Of a stretch of DNA of 64,000 bases, positions 24,625-37,770 are shown piece by piece. Position 1 is the first letter of the stretch. Each line of letters begins with the position of its first letter. Both the position numbers and the translations under genes were made by a program. This DNA comes from Litoditis marina (Eukaryota > Nematoda > Chromadorea > Rhabditida > Rhabditidae), in assembly GCA_964036275.1 (NCBI GenBank), contig CAXIWQ010000140.1:1-64000 (forward strand), in the 5' to 3' direction. The notes below the pieces were generated by a model. That model made no database searches and was not told where the DNA came from. It saw nothing but the letters and a program-made list of their open reading frames with translations.

Positions 24625-26314
24625 CGTTAATTCGTATGTTGTGGCTGTGCGCCACAGAATAGATTGTCGTATTAGGTTTTTGTAGCTGGGAGCAACATAT
24701 TTGATAGCCGTATGAACTGTTCTCTGTAGCTGCAAGGCAAAGAGTCGATAACCGCGTTAATTCGTATTTTGTGGCGGTGCGCCACAGAATAGATAGTCGT
24801 ATTAAGTTTTTGTAGCTGGTAGCAACAGACTTGATGGCCGTATAAATTTTTTTCTGTAGCTGCAAGGCAAAGAGTCAATAACCGCGTTAAACTGTCTTTT
24901 CTGGCTGTGCGCCACAGGGTATACAGTCGTATTAGGTTTTTGTAGTTGTGAGCAACAGACTTGATAGCCGTGTGATTTTTTTTTTCTGTAACTGCAAGCC
25001 GAAAAGTCAATAACCGCGTTAATTTGTATTTCGTGGCTGTGCGCCACAGAATAGATAGTCGTATCAGGTTCTTGTAGCTGGGAGCAACAGACTTGATAGC
25101 CGTATGAACTTTTTCCTGTAGCTGCAAGGCAAAGAGTCAATAACCGCGTTAATTTGTCTTTTGTGGCTGTGCGCCACAGAATATAAAGTCGTATTAGGTT
25201 TTTGTAGCTGGGAGCAACAGACTTGATAGCCGTATAAGCTTTTTTCTGTAGCTGCAAGCCAAAGAGTCGATAACAGCGTTAATTCGTATTTTGTGGCTGT
25301 GCGCCACAGAATATATAGTCGTATTAGGTTCTTGTAGCTGTGAGCAACACACTTGGTAGCCGTATAAGCTTTTCTCTGTAGCTGCAAGCCAAAGAGTCGA
25401 TAACAGCGTTAATTCGTATTTTGTGGCTGTGCGCCACATAATAGATTGTCGTATTAGGTTTTTGTAGCTGCGAGCAACAGATTTGATAGCCGTATAAACT
25501 TTTTTTCTGTAGCTGCAAGGCAAAGAGGTAATAACCGCGTTAATTTGTCTTTTGTGGCTGTGCGCCACAGAATATAAAGTCGTATTAGGTTTTTGTAGCC
25601 ATGAGCAACAGACTTGATAGCCGTATAAACTTTTTTCTGTAGCTGCAAGGCAAAGAGTCGATAACCGCGTTAATTCGTATTTTGTGGCTGTGTGCCACAG
25701 AATAGATAGTTGTATTGGGTTTTTCTAGCTGGGAGCAACATACTTGATAGCCGTATAAACTTTTTTTCTGTAGCTGCAAGGCAAAGAGTCAATAACCGCG
25801 TAAATTTGTCTTTTGTGGCTGTGCGCCACAGAATATAAAGTCGTATTAGGTTTTTGTAGCCATGAGCAACTTGATAGCCGTATGAACTGTTCTCTGTAGC
25901 TGCAGGGCAAAAAGTCGGTAACCGCGTTAATTCGTATGTTGTGGCTGTGCGCCACAGAACAGATTGTCGTATTAGGTTTTTGTAGCTGGGAGCAACATAT
26001 TTGATAGCCGTATGAACTGTTCTCTGTAGCTGCAAGGCAAAGAGTCGATAACCGCGTTAATTCGTATTTTGTGGCTGTGCGCCACAGAATAGATTGTCGT
26101 ATCAGGTTTTTGTAGCTGGGAACAACAGACTTGATAGCTGTATTAACTTTTTTCTGTAGCTGCAAATCAAATAGTCGATAACCGCGTTAATTCGTATTTT
26201 GTGGCTGTGCGCCACAGATTAGATAGTCGTATTAGGTTTTTGTAGCTGGGAGCAACATACTTGATAGCCGTATAAACTTTTTTCCGTAGCTGCAAGCCAA
26301 TGAGTCGATAACCG
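24625..26314 (+). repeat. 1,690-bp HOR (13 monomers), copy A
   Basis: The unit is exactly 13 x 130 bp and is repeated immediately downstream. Single-base differences from copy B that I can see are few: TTTTCTGGCTG near 24,900, CAGAACAG near 25,959 and CCACAGATTAG near 26,218. A shorter relative lies at about 18.8-20.3 kb. Confidence 0.88.
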
Positions 26315-27975
26315 CGTTAATTCGTATGTTGTGGCTGTGCGCCACAGAATAGATTGTCGTATTAGGTTTTTGTAGCTGGGAGCAACATATTTGATAGCCG
26401 TATGAACTGTTCTCTGTAGCTGCAAGGCAAAGAGTCGATAACCGCGTTAATTCGTATTTTGTGGCGGTGCGCCACAGAATAGATAGTCGTATTAAGTTTT
26501 TGTAGCTGGTAGCAACAGACTTGATGGCCGTATAAATTTTTTTCTGTAGCTGCAAGGCAAAGAGTCAATAACCGCGTTAAACTGTCTTTTGTGGCTGTGC
26601 GCCACAGGGTATACAGTCGTATTAGGTTTTTGTAGTTGTGAGCAACAGACTTGATAGCCGTGTGATTTTTTTTTTCTGTAACTGCAAGCCGAAAAGTCAA
26701 TAACCGCGTTAATTTGTATTTCGTGGCTGTGCGCCACAGAATAGATAGTCGTATCAGGTTCTTGTAGCTGGGAGCAACAGACTTGATAGCCGTATGAACT
26801 TTTTCCTGTAGCTGCAAGGCAAAGAGTCAATAACCGCGTTAATTTGTCTTTTGTGGCTGTGCGCCACAGAATATAAAGTCGTATTAGGTTTTTGTAGCTG
26901 GGAGCAACAGACTTGATAGCCGTATAAGCTTTTTTCTGTAGCTGCAAGCCAAAGAGTCGATAACAGCGTTAATTCGTATTTTGTGGCTGTGCGCCACAGA
27001 ATATATAGTCGTATTAGGTTCTTGTAGCTGTGAGCAACACACTTGGTAGCCGTATAAGCTTTTCTCTGTAGCTGCAAGCCAAAGAGTCGATAACAGCGTT
27101 AATTCGTATTTTGTGGCTGTGCGCCACATAATAGATTGTCGTATTAGGTTTTTGTAGCTGCGAGCAACAGATTTGATAGCCGTATAAACTTTTTTTCTGT
27201 AGCTGCAAGGCAAAGAGGTAATAACCGCGTTAATTTGTCTTTTGTGGCTGTGCGCCACAGAATATAAAGTCGTATTAGGTTTTTGTAGCCATGAGCAACA
27301 GACTTGATAGCCGTATAAACTTTTTTCTGTAGCTGCAAGGCAAAGAGTCGATAACCGCGTTAATTCGTATTTTGTGGCTGTGTGCCACAGAATAGATAGT
27401 TGTATTGGGTTTTTCTAGCTGGGAGCAACATACTTGATAGCCGTATAAACTTTTTTTCTGTAGCTGCAAGGCAAAGAGTCAATAACCGCGTAAATTTGTC
27501 TTTTGTGGCTGTGCGCCACAGAATATAAAGTCGTATTAGGTTTTTGTAGCCATGAGCAACTTGATAGCCGTATGAACTGTTCTCTGTAGCTGCAGGGCAA
27601 AAAGTCGGTAACCGCGTTAATTCGTATGTTGTGGCTGTGCGCCACAGAATAGATTGTCGTATTAGGTTTTTGTAGCTGGGAGCAACATATTTGATAGCCG
27701 TATGAACTGTTCTCTGTAGCTGCAAGGCAAAGAGTCGATAACCGCGTTAATTCGTATTTTGTGGCTGTGCGCCACATAATAGATTGTCGTATCAGGTTTT
27801 TGTAGCTGGGAACAACAGACTTGATAGCTGTATTAACTTTTTTCTGTAGCTGCAAATCAAATAGTCGATAACCGCGTTAATTCGTATTTTGTGGCTGTGC
27901 GCCACAGAATAGATAGTCGTATTAGGTTTTTGTAGCTGGGAGCAACATACTTGATAGCCGTATAAACTTTTTTCT
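26315..27975 (+). repeat. 1,690-bp HOR, copy B
   Basis: This is the second copy at an offset of 1,690 bp. It matches until about 27,975, where copy A continues with TTCCGTAGC but this copy continues with TTCTGTAGCTGCAAAGAG. It has its own change CCACATAATAG near 27,776. The junction between copies lies inside TTAATTCGTATGTTGTGG. Confidence 0.88.
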
Positions 27976-28932
27976 GTAGCTGCAAAGAGTCAATAACCGC
28001 GTTAATTTGTCTTTTGTGGCTGTGCGCCACAGAATATAAAGTCGTATTAGGTTTTTGTAGCTGGGAGCAACAGACTTAATAGCCGTATAAACTTTTTTTC
28101 TGTAGCTGCAAGGCAAAGAGGTAATAACCGCGTTAATTTGTCTTTTGTGGCTGTGCGCCACAGAATATAAAGTCGTGCTAGGTTTTTGTAGCTATGAGCA
28201 ACAGACTTGATAGCCGTATAAACTTTTTTCTGTAGCTGCAAGGCAAAGAGTCGATAACCGCGTTAATTCGTATTTTGTGGCTGTGTGCCACAGAATAGAT
28301 AGTTGTATTGGGTTTTTCTAGCTGGGAGCAACATACTTGATAGCCGTATAAACTTTTTTCCGTAGCTGCAGCCAATGAGTCGATAACCGCGTTAATTCGT
28401 ATTTCGTGGCTGTGCGCCACAGAATAGATTGTCGTATTATGTTTTTGTAGTTGGAAGCAACAGACTTGATAGCCGTATGATTTTTTTTGTAGCTGCAAGT
28501 CAAAATGTCAATAACCGCGTTAATTCGTCTTTGTGGCTGTGCGCCACAGAATAGATTGTCGTATTAGGTTTTTGTAGCTGGGAGCAACAGATTTGATAGC
28601 CGTATGAAATGTTCTCTGTAACTGCGAGGCAAAGAGTCAATAACCGCGTTAATTCGTCTTTTGTGGTTGTGCGCCACAGAATATATAGTCGTATTAGGTT
28701 TTTGTAGCTGGGAGCAACAGACTTGATAGCCGTATGAACTTTTCTCTTTAGCTGCAGACCAACAAGTCGATAACCGCGATAATTCGTATTTTGTGGCTGT
28801 GCGCCACAGAATAGATTGTCGTATTAGGTTTTTGTAGCTGGGAGCAACAGATTTGATAGCCGTATGAACTGTTCTCTGTAGCTGCAAGGCAAAGAGTCGA
28901 TACCCGCGTTAATTCGTATTTTGTGGCTGTGC

Positions 28933-30335
28933 GCCACAGAATAGTATTAGGTTTTTGTAGCTGGGAGCAACATACTTGATAGCCGTATAACCTTTTTCCT
29001 GTAGCTGCACGGCAAAGAGTCAATAACCGCGTTAATTTGTCTTTTGTGGCTGTGCGCCACAGAATATAAAGTCGTATTAGGTTTTCGTAGCTGGGAGCAA
29101 CAGACTTGATAGCCGTATGAACTTTTTTCTGTAGCTGCAAGGCAAAGAGGTAATAACCGCGTTAATTTGTCTTTTGTGGCTGTGCGCCACAGAATAGATT
29201 GTCGTATCAGGTTTTTGTAGCTGGGAGCAACAGACTTGATAGCCGTATGAACTTTTCTCTGTAGCTGCAAGCCAACAAGTCGATAACCGCGATAATTCGT
29301 ATTTTGTGGCTGTGCGCCACAGAAAAGATTGTCGTATTAGGTTTTTGTAGCTGGGAGCAACAGATTTGATAGCCGTATGAACTGTTCTCTGTAGCTGCAA
29401 GGCAAAGAGTCGATAACCGCGTTAATTCGTATTTTGTGGCTGTGCGCCACAGAATAGTATTAGGTTTTTGTAGCTGGGAGCAACATACTTGATAGCCGTA
29501 TAACCTTTTTCCTGTAGCTGCACGGCAAAGAGTCAATAACCGCGTTAATTTGTCTTTTGTGGCTGTGCGCCACAGAATATAAAGTCGAATTAGGTTTTCG
29601 TAGCTGGGAGCAACAGACTTGATAGCCGTATGAACTTTTTTCTGTAGCTGCAAGGCAAAGAGGTAATAACCGCGTTAATTTGTCTTTTGTGGCTGTGCGC
29701 CACAGAATAGATTGTCGTATCAGGTTTTTGTAGCTGGGAGCAACAGACTTGATAGCCGTATGAACTTTTCTCTGTAGCTGCAAGCCAACAAGTCGATAAC
29801 CGCGATAATTCGTATTTTGTGGCTGTGCGCCACAGAAAAGATTGTCGTATTAGGTTTTTGTAGCTGGGAGCAACAGATTTGATAGCCGTATGAACTGTTC
29901 TCTGTAGCTGCAAGGCAAAGAGTCGATAACCGCGTTAATTCGTATTTTGTGGCTGTGCGCCACAGAATAGTATTAGGTTTTTGTAGCTTGGAGCAACATA
30001 CTTGATAGCCGTATAACCTTTTTTTTGTAGCTGCACGGCAAAGAGTCAATAACCGCGTTAATTTGTCTTTTGTGGCTGTGCGCCACAGAATATAAAGTCG
30101 AATTAGGTTTTCGTAGCTGGGAGCAACAGACTTGATAGCCGTATGAACTTTTTTCTGTAGCTGCAAGGCAAAGAGGTAATAACCGCGTTAATTTGTCTTT
30201 TGTGGCTGTGCGCCACAGAATAGATTGTCGTATCAGGTTTTTGTAGCTGGGAGCAGCAGACTTGATAGCCGTATGAACTTTTCTCTGTAGCTGCAAGCCA
30301 ACAAGTCGATAACCGCGATAATTCGTATTTTGTGG
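28933..30335 (+). repeat. 513-bp HOR (123+130+130+130), 2.7 copies
   Basis: The 123-bp junction AGTATT recurs at 28,943, 29,456 and 29,969, exactly 513 bp apart. That is one short and three full monomers. The third copy breaks off near 30.33 kb. Copies two and three share GTCGAATTAGG, which the first lacks (GTCGTATTAGG), so the array grew stepwise. Confidence 0.87.
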
Positions 30336-32935
30336 CTGTGCGCCACAGAATAGATTGTCGTATTGGGTTTTTGTAGCTGGGAGCAACAGATTTGATAGCC
30401 GTATGAAATGTTCTCTGTAACTGCGAGGCAAAGAGTCAATAACCGCGTTAATTCGTCTTTTGTGGCTGTGCGCCACAGAATAGATTGTCGTATTAGGTTT
30501 TTGTAGCTGGGAGCAACAGATTTGATAGCCGTATGAAATATTCTCTGTAACTGCGAGGCAAAGAGTCAATAACCGCGTTAATTTGTCTTTTGTGGCTGTG
30601 CGCCACAGAATAGATTGTCGTATTAGGTTTTTGTAGCTGGGAGCAACAGATTTGATAGCCGTATGAAATATTCTCTGTAACTGCGAGGCAAAGAGTCAAT
30701 AACCGCGTTAATTCGTCTTTTGTGGCTGTGCGCCACAGAATATATAGTCGTATTAGGTTTTTGTAGCTGGGAGCAACAGACTTGATAGCCGTATGAACTT
30801 TTCTCTTTAGCTGCAGACCAACAAGTCGATAACCGCGATAATTCGTATTTTGTGGCTGTGCGCCACAGAATAGATTGTCGTATTAGGTTTTTGTAGCTGG
30901 GAGCAACAGATTTGATAGACGTATGAACTGTTCTCTGTAGCTGCAAGGCAAAGAGGTAATAACCGCGTTAATCTGTCTTTTGTGGCTGTGCGCCTTAGAA
31001 TAGATTGTCGTATCAGGTTTTTGTAGCTGGGAGCAACAGACTTGATAGCCGTATGAACTTTTTTCTGTAGCTGCAAGGCAAAGAGGTAATAACCGCGTTA
31101 ATTTGTCTTTTGTGGCTGTGCGCCACAGGATATAAAGTCGTATTAGGTTTTTGTAGCCATGAGCAACAGACTTGAAAGCCGTATAAACTTTTTTTCTGTA
31201 GCTGCAAGGCAAAGAGTCGATAACCACGTTAATTCGTATTTTGTGGCTGTGCGCCACAGAATAGATTGTCGTATTAGGTTTTTGTAGCTGGGAGCAACAG
31301 ATTTGATAGCCGTATAATTTTTTTTCTGTAGCTGCTAGGCAAAGAGTCGATAACCGCGTTAATTCGTATTTTGTGGCTGTGCGCCACAGAATAGATTGTC
31401 GTATTAGGTTTTTGTAGCTGGGAGCAACAGATTTGATAGCCGTATGAAATGTTCTCTGTAACTGCAAGGCAAAGAGTCAATAACCGCGTTAATTTGTATT
31501 TTGTGGCTGTGCGCCACAGAATATAAAGTCGTATTATGTTTTTGTAGTTGGGAGCAACAGACTTGATAGCCGTATGATTTTTTTTGTAGCTGCAAGTCAA
31601 AATGTCAATAACCGCGTTAATTCGTTTTTGTGGCTGTGCGCCACAGAATAGATTGTCGTATTAGGTTTTTGTAGCTGGGAGCAACAGACTTGATAGCCGT
31701 ATTAACTTTTTTCTGTAGCTGCAAAGCAAACAGTCGATAACCGCGTTAATTCGTATTTTGTGGCTGTGCGCCACAGAATAGATAGTCGTATTAGGTTTTT
31801 GTAGCTGGGAGCAACATACTTGATAGCCGTATAAACTTTTTTCTGTAGCTGCACGGCAAAGAGTCAATAACCGCGTTAATTTGCTTTTGTGGCTGTGCGC
31901 CACAGAATATAAAGTCGTATTAGGTTTTTGTAGCCATGAGCAACAGACTTGATAGCCGTATAAACTTTGTTCTGTAGCTGCAAGGCAAAGAGGTAATAAC
32001 CGCGTCAATTTGTCTTTTGTGGCTGTGCGCCACAGAATAGATTGTCGTATCAGGTTTTTGTAGCTGGGAGCAACAGACTTGATAGCCGTATGAACTTTTC
32101 TCTGTAGCTGCAAGCCAACAAGTCGATAACCGCGATAATTCGTATTTTGTGGCTGTGCGCCACAGAATAGATTGTCGTATTAGGTTTTTGTAGCTGGGAG
32201 CAACAGATTTGATAGCCGTATGGACTGTTCTCTGTAGCTGCAAGGCAAAGAGTCGATAACCGCGTTAATTCGTATTTTGTGGCTGTGCGCCACAGAATAG
32301 TATTAGGTTTTTGTAGCTGGGAGCAACATACTTGATAGCCGTATAACCTTTTTCCTGTAGCTGCACGGCAAAGAGTCAATAACCGCGTTAATTTGTCTTT
32401 TGTGGCTGTGCGCCACAGAATATAAAGTCGAATTAGGTTTTCGTAGCTGGGAGCAACAGACTTGATAGCCGTATGAACTTTTTTCTGTAGCTGCAAGGCA
32501 AAGAGGTAATAACCGCGTTAATTTGTCTTTTGTGGCTGTGCGCCACAGAATAGATTGTCGTATCAGGTTTTTGTAGCTGGGAGCAACAGACTTGATAGCC
32601 GTATGAACTTTTCTCTGTAGCTGCAAGCCAACAAGTCGATAACCGCGATAATTCGTATTTTGTGGCTGTGCGCCACAGAATAGATTGTCGTATTGGGTTT
32701 TTGTAGCTGGGAGCAACAGATTTGATAGCCGTATGAACTGTTCTCTGTAGCTGCAAGGCAAAGAGTCGATAACCGCGTTAATTCGTATTTTGTGGCTGTG
32801 CGCCACAGAATAGATAGTCGTATTAGGTTTTTGTAGCTGGGAGCAACATACTTGATAGCCGTATAACCTTTTCCCTGTAGCTGCACGGCAAAGAGTCAAT
32901 AACCGCGTTAATTTGTCTTTTGTGGCTGTGCGCCA

Positions 32936-33010
32936 CAGAATACAAAGTCGTATTAGGTTTTTGTAGCTGGGAGCAACAGACTTGATAGCCGTATGAACTT
33001 CTTTCTGTAG
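32936..33010 (+). other. Empty paralogous target site 1 of the foldback element
   Basis: This monomer carries both rare marks that flank the element elsewhere: GAATACAAAGTCG on the left and GTATGAACTTCTTTCTG on the right. They are joined without interruption through CAGACTTGATAGCC (TTG at 32,982-32,984). It shows the pre-insertion sequence. Confidence 0.88.
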
Positions 33011-34099
33011 CTGCAAGGCAAAGAGGTAATAACCGCGTTAATCTGTCTTTTGTGGCTGTGCGCCTTAGAATAGATTGTCGTATCAGGTTTTTGTAGCTGG
33101 GAGCAACAGACTTGATAGCCGTATGAACTTTTTTCTGTAGCTGCAAGGCAAAGAGGTAATAACCGCGTTAATTTGTCTTTTGTGGCTGTGCGCCACAGGA
33201 TATAAAGTCGTATTAGGTTTTTGTAGCCATGAGCAACAGACTTGAAAGCCGTATAAACTTTTTTTCTGTAGCTGCAAGGCAAAGAGTCGATAACCACGTT
33301 AATTCGTATTTTGTGGCTGTGCGCCACAGAATAGATTGTCGTATTAGGTTTTTGTAGCTGGGAGCAACAGATTTGATAGCCGTATGGACTGTTCTCTGTA
33401 GCTGCAAGGCAAAGAGTCGATAACCGCGTTAATTCGTATTTTGTGGCTGTGCGCCACAGAATAGTATTAGGTTTTTGTAGCTGGGAGCAACATACTTGAT
33501 AGCCGTATAACCTTTTTCCTGTAGCTGCACGGCAAAGAGTCAATAACCGCGTTAATTTGTCTTTTGTGGCTGTGCGCCACAGAATATAAAGTCGAATTAG
33601 GTTTTCGTAGCTGGGAGCAACAGACTTGATAGCCGTATGAACTTTTTTCTGTAGCTGCAAGGCAAAGAGGTAATAACCGCGTTAATTTGTCTTTTGTGGC
33701 TGTGCGCCACAGAATAGATTGTCGTATCAGGTTTTTGTAGCTGGGAGCAACAGACTTGATAGCCGTATGAACTTTTCTCTGTAGCTGCAAGCCAACAAGT
33801 CGATAACCGCGATAATTCGTATTTTGTGGCTGTGCGCCACAGAATAGATTGTCGTATTGGGTTTTTGTAGCTGGGAGCAACAGATTTGATAGCCGTATGA
33901 ACTGTTCTCTGTAGCTGCAAGGCAAATAGTCGATAACCGCGTTAATTCGTATTTTGTGGCTGTGCGCCACAGAATAGATAGTCGTATTAGGTTTTTGTAG
34001 CTGGGAGCAACATACTTGATAGCCGTATAACCTTTTCCCTGTAGCTGCACGGCAAAGAGTCAATAACCGCGTTAATTTGTCTTTTGTGGCTGTGCGCCA

Positions 34100-34174
34100 C
34101 AGAATACAAAGTCGTATTAGGTTTTTGTAGCTGGGAGCAACAGACTTGATAGCCGTATGAACTTCTTTCTGTAG
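34100..34174 (+). other. Empty paralogous target site 2 of the foldback element
   Basis: This is the same diagnostic monomer as at 32,936-33,010, copied by the 1,164-bp duplication. TTG is at 34,146-34,148. It again joins the left and right flanks of the element directly. Confidence 0.88.
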
Positions 34175-37100
34175 CTGCAAGGCAAAGAGGTAATAACCGC
34201 GTTAATCTGTCTTTTGTGGCTGTGCGCCTTAGAATAGATTGTCGTATCAGGTTTTTGTAGCTGGGAGCAACAGACTTGATAGCCGTATGAACTTTTTTCT
34301 GTAGCTGCAAGGCAAAGAGGTAATAACCGCGTTAATTTGTCTTTTGTGGCTGTGCGCCACAGGATATAAAGTCGTATTAGGTTTTTGTAGCCATGAGCAA
34401 CAGACTTGAAAGCCGTATAAACTTTTTTTCTGTAGCTGCAAGGCAAAGAGTCGATAACCACGTTAATTCGTATTTTGTGGCTGTGCGCCACAGAATAGAT
34501 TGTCGTATTAGGTTTTTGTAGCTGGGAGCAACAGATTTGATAGCCGTATAAATTTTTTTTCTGTAGCTGCTAGGCAAAGAGTCGATAACCGCGTTAATTC
34601 GTATTTTGTGGCTGTGCGCCACAGAATAGATTGTCGTATTAGGTTTTTGTAGCTGGGAGCAACAGATTTGATAGCCGTATGAAATGTTCTCTGTAACTGC
34701 AAGGCAAAGAGTCAATAACCGCGTTAATTTGTATTTTGTGGCTGTGCGCCACAGAATATAAAGTCGTATTATGTTTTTGTAGTTGGGAGCAACAGACTTG
34801 ATAGCCGTATGATTTTTTTTGTAGCTGCAAGTCAAAATGTCAATAACCGCGTTAATTCGTTTTTGTGGCTGTGCGCCACAGAATAGATTGTCGTATTAGG
34901 TTTTTGTAGCTGGGAGCAACAGACTTGATAGCCGTATTAACTTTTTTCTGTAGCTGCAAAGCAAACAGTCGATAACCGCGTTAATTCGTATTTTGTGGCT
35001 GTGCGCCACAGAATAGATAGTCGTATTAGGTTTTTGTAGCTGGGAGCAACATACTTGATAGCCGTATAAACTTTTTTCTGTAGCTGCACGGCAAAGAGTC
35101 AATAACCGCGTTAATTTGTCTTTTGTGGCTGTGCGCCACAGAATATAAAGTCGTATTAGGTTTTTGTAGCCATGAGCAACAGACTTGATAGCCGTATAAA
35201 CTTTTTTCTGTAGCTGCAAGGCAAAGAGGTAATAACCGCGTTAATTTGTCTTTTGTGGCTGTGCGCCACAGAATAGATTGTCGTATCAGGTTTTTGTAGC
35301 TGGGAGCAACATACTTGATAGCCGTATGAACTTTTCTCTGTAGCTGCAAGCCAACAAGTCGATAACCGCGATAATTCGTATTTTGTGGCTGTGCGCCACA
35401 GAATAGATTGTCGTATTAGGTTTTTGTAGCTGGAGCAACATATTTGATAGCCGTATGGACTGTTCTCTGTAGCTGCAAGGCAAAGAGTCGATAACCGCGT
35501 TAATTCGTCATTTGTGGCTGTGCGCCACAGAATAGTATTAGGTTTTTGTAGCTGGGAGCAACATACTTGATAGCCGTATAACCTTTTTCCTGTAGCTGCA
35601 CGGCAAAGAGTCAATAACCGCGTTAATTTGTCTTTTGTGGCTGTGCGCCACAGAATATAAAGTCGAATTAGGTTTTCGTAGCTGGGAGCAACAGACTTGA
35701 TAGCCGTATAACCTTTTTCCTGTAGCTGCACGGCAAAGAGTCAATAACCGCGTTAATTTGTCTTTTGTGGCTGTGCGCCACAGAATATAAAGTCGAATTA
35801 GGTTTTCGTAGCTGGGAGCAACAGACTTGATAGCCGTATGAACTTTTTTCTGTAGCTGCAAGGCAAAGAGGTAATAACCGCGTTAATTTGTCTTTTGTGG
35901 CTGTGCGCCACAGAATAGATTGTCGTATCAGGTTTTTGTAGCTGGGAGCAACAGACTTGATAGCCGTATGAACTTTTCTCTGTAGCTGCAAGCCAACCAG
36001 TCGATAACCGCGATAATTCGTATTTTGTGGCTGTGCGCCACAGAATAGTATTAGGTTTTTGTAGCTGGGAGCAACATACTTGATAGCCGTATAACCTTTT
36101 TCCTGTAGCTGCACGGCAAAGAGTCAATAACCGCGTTAATTTGTCTTTTGTGGCTGTGCGCCACAGAATATAAAGTCGTATTAGGTTTCGTAGCTGGGAG
36201 CAACAGACTTGATAGCCGTATGAACTTTTTTCTGTAGCTGCAAGGCAAAGAGGTAATAACCGCGTTAATTTGTCTTTTGTGGCTGTGCGCCACAGAATAG
36301 ATTGTCGTATCAGGTTTTTGTAGCTGGGAGCAACAGACTTGATAGCCGTATGAACTTTTCTCTGTAGCTGCAAGCCAACAAGTCGATAACCGCGATAATT
36401 CGTATTTTGTGGCTGTGCGCCCCAGAAAAGATTGTCGTATTAGGTTTTTGTAGCTGGGAGCAACAGATTTGATAGCCGTATGAACTGTTCTCTGTAGCTG
36501 CAAGGCAAAGAGTCGATAACCGCGTTAATTCGTATTTTGTGGCTGTGCGCCACAGAATAGTATTAGGTTTTTGTAGCTGGAGCAACATACTTGATAGCCG
36601 TATGAACTTTTCTCTGTAGCTGCAAGCCAACAAGTCGATAACCGCGATAATTCGTATTTTGTGGCTGTGCGCCACAGAAAAGATTGTCGTATTAGGTTTT
36701 TGTAGCTGGGAGCAACAGATTTGATAGCCGTATGAACTGTTCTCTGTAGCTGCAAGGCAAAGAGTCGATAACCGCGTTAATTCGTATTTTGTGGCTGTGC
36801 GCCACAGAATAGTATTAGGTTTTTGTAGCTGGGAGCAACATACTTGATAGCCGTATAACTTTTTTCCTGTAGCTGCACGGCAAAGAGTCAATAACCGCGT
36901 TAATTTGTCTTTTGTGGCTGTGCGCCACAGAATATAAAGTCGAATTAGGTTTTCGTAGCTGGGAGCAACAGACTTGATAGCCGTATGAACTTTTTTCTGT
37001 AGCTGCAAAGCAAAGAGGTAATAACCGCGTTAATTTGTCTTTTGTGGCTGTGCGCCACAGAATAGATTGTCGTATCAGGTTTTTGTAGCTGGGAGCAACA

Positions 37101-37493
37101 GACTTGATAGCCGTATAAACTTTTCTCTGTAGCTGCAAGCCAACAAGTCGATAACCGCGATAATTCGTATTTTGTGGCTGTGCGCCACAGAATAGATTGT
37201 CGTATTAGGTTTTTGTAGCTGGGAGCAACAGATTTGATAGCCGTATGAACTGTTCTCTGTAGCTGCAAGGCAAAGAGTCGATAACCGCGTTAATTCGTAA
37301 TTTGTGGCTGTGCGCCACAGAATAGATAGTCGTATTAGGTTTTTGTAGCTGGGAGCAACATACTTGATAGCCGTATAACCTTTTCCCTGTAGCTGCACGG
37401 CAAAGAGTCAATAACCGCGTTAATTTGTCTTTTGTGGCTGTGCGCCACAGAATACAAAGTCGTATTAGGTTTTTGTAGCTGGGAGCAACAGAC

Positions 37494-37496
37494 TTG
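37494..37496 (+). repeat. Probable target-site duplication, left (TTG), element 1
   Basis: The empty sites read CAGACTTGATAGCC. Here CAGACTTG is followed directly by the element. TTG is matched by TAG on the other side with one mismatch, so a 3-bp duplication is likely but not certain. Confidence 0.55.
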
Positions 37497-37770
37497 GGAC
37501 CTGAATCTCTGAGGGGCGTAAAAATAGGGCGGCCCACTTTTTAGGACGTAAAGTCCACTTTTTGGGGCGAAAGTCTACTTTTCGTTACGGAGGACGTACT
37601 TTCAGGGCGGAAGACGTATTTGTAGGGCGAAGGACGTAATTTTAGGACGTAAAGACTACTTTTGAAAAAAATTACTCGGAATCAACAAAAATTTCAAAAT
37701 CGATGGATTTGCCTGAAAATGAGGAATTAGGGGGTTTCGATCATCGCGATCACGAATACGAATGTTAAAT
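37497..37770 (+). repeat. Left inverted arm of element 1
   Basis: The arm pairs with 37,909-38,185 in reverse complement. Mismatched places I can see are GTCCAC against GTTCAC, a length change around the A/T tract at 37,665-37,672, GAGGAATTAGGG against GAGGCATTATGG, and GAATACGAATG against GAATATAAATG. It contains five GRACGTA motifs and GATCATCGCGATCACG near its inner end. Confidence 0.85.
37544..37651 (+). repeat. Cluster of five GRACGTA motifs in the left arm
   Basis: GGACGTA or AGACGTA occurs at 37,544, 37,592, 37,612, 37,632 and 37,645, mixed with GGGCGAA and GGGCGG words. The mirror cluster lies in the right arm. In DNA transposons, sub-terminal repeats of this kind are often transposase-binding sites; here that role is inferred only. 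Confidence 0.6.

Larger units (their letters stand above)
19399..28500 (+). repeat. Satellite array, domain 5
   Basis: About 70 monomers. Marker variants include TGTGAGCAACACACTTGG, GATAACAGCGTTAATTCG, CATGAGCAACTTGATAGCC (a deletion of about 8 bp), TAGCTGCAAAGAGTC (deletion of GGCAA) and TCTTTAGCTGCAGACC. The first 123-bp monomers (junction AGAATAGTATTAGG) appear here, near 21,185. A block at about 18.8-21.5 kb is paralogous to 24.8-29.1 kb. For example 20,292-20,611 matches 27,922-28,241 at an offset of 7,630 bp. No gene is seen. Confidence 0.94.
32146..34473 (+). repeat. 1,164-bp HOR, two copies
   Basis: Units of about 32,146-33,309 and 33,310-34,473 share GTATGGACTG (32,219 and 33,383), the 123-bp junction, GAATACAAAG with GAACTTCTTTC, and GCGCCTTAG, all 1,164 bp apart. 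Each contains the empty target site of the foldback element. Confidence 0.86.
28501..37496 (+). repeat. Satellite array, domain 6
   Basis: About 69 monomers, with frequent 123-bp short monomers (AGAATAGTATTAGG), TTTTCGTAGCTGGG with GTCGAATTAGG, and a stem-breaking GTGCGCCTTAGAATAG type (about 30,990, 33,062 and 34,226). Higher-order units of 513 bp and 1,164 bp are visible. The domain ends in the middle of a monomer where the foldback element is inserted. No gene is seen. Confidence 0.94.

Noticed and set aside
37205..37537. Minus-strand open frame crossing the left edge of the foldback element (and its copy at about 48,223-48,684)
   Set aside because: It joins element arm to satellite frame by chance; the same element end alone encodes no recognisable protein.
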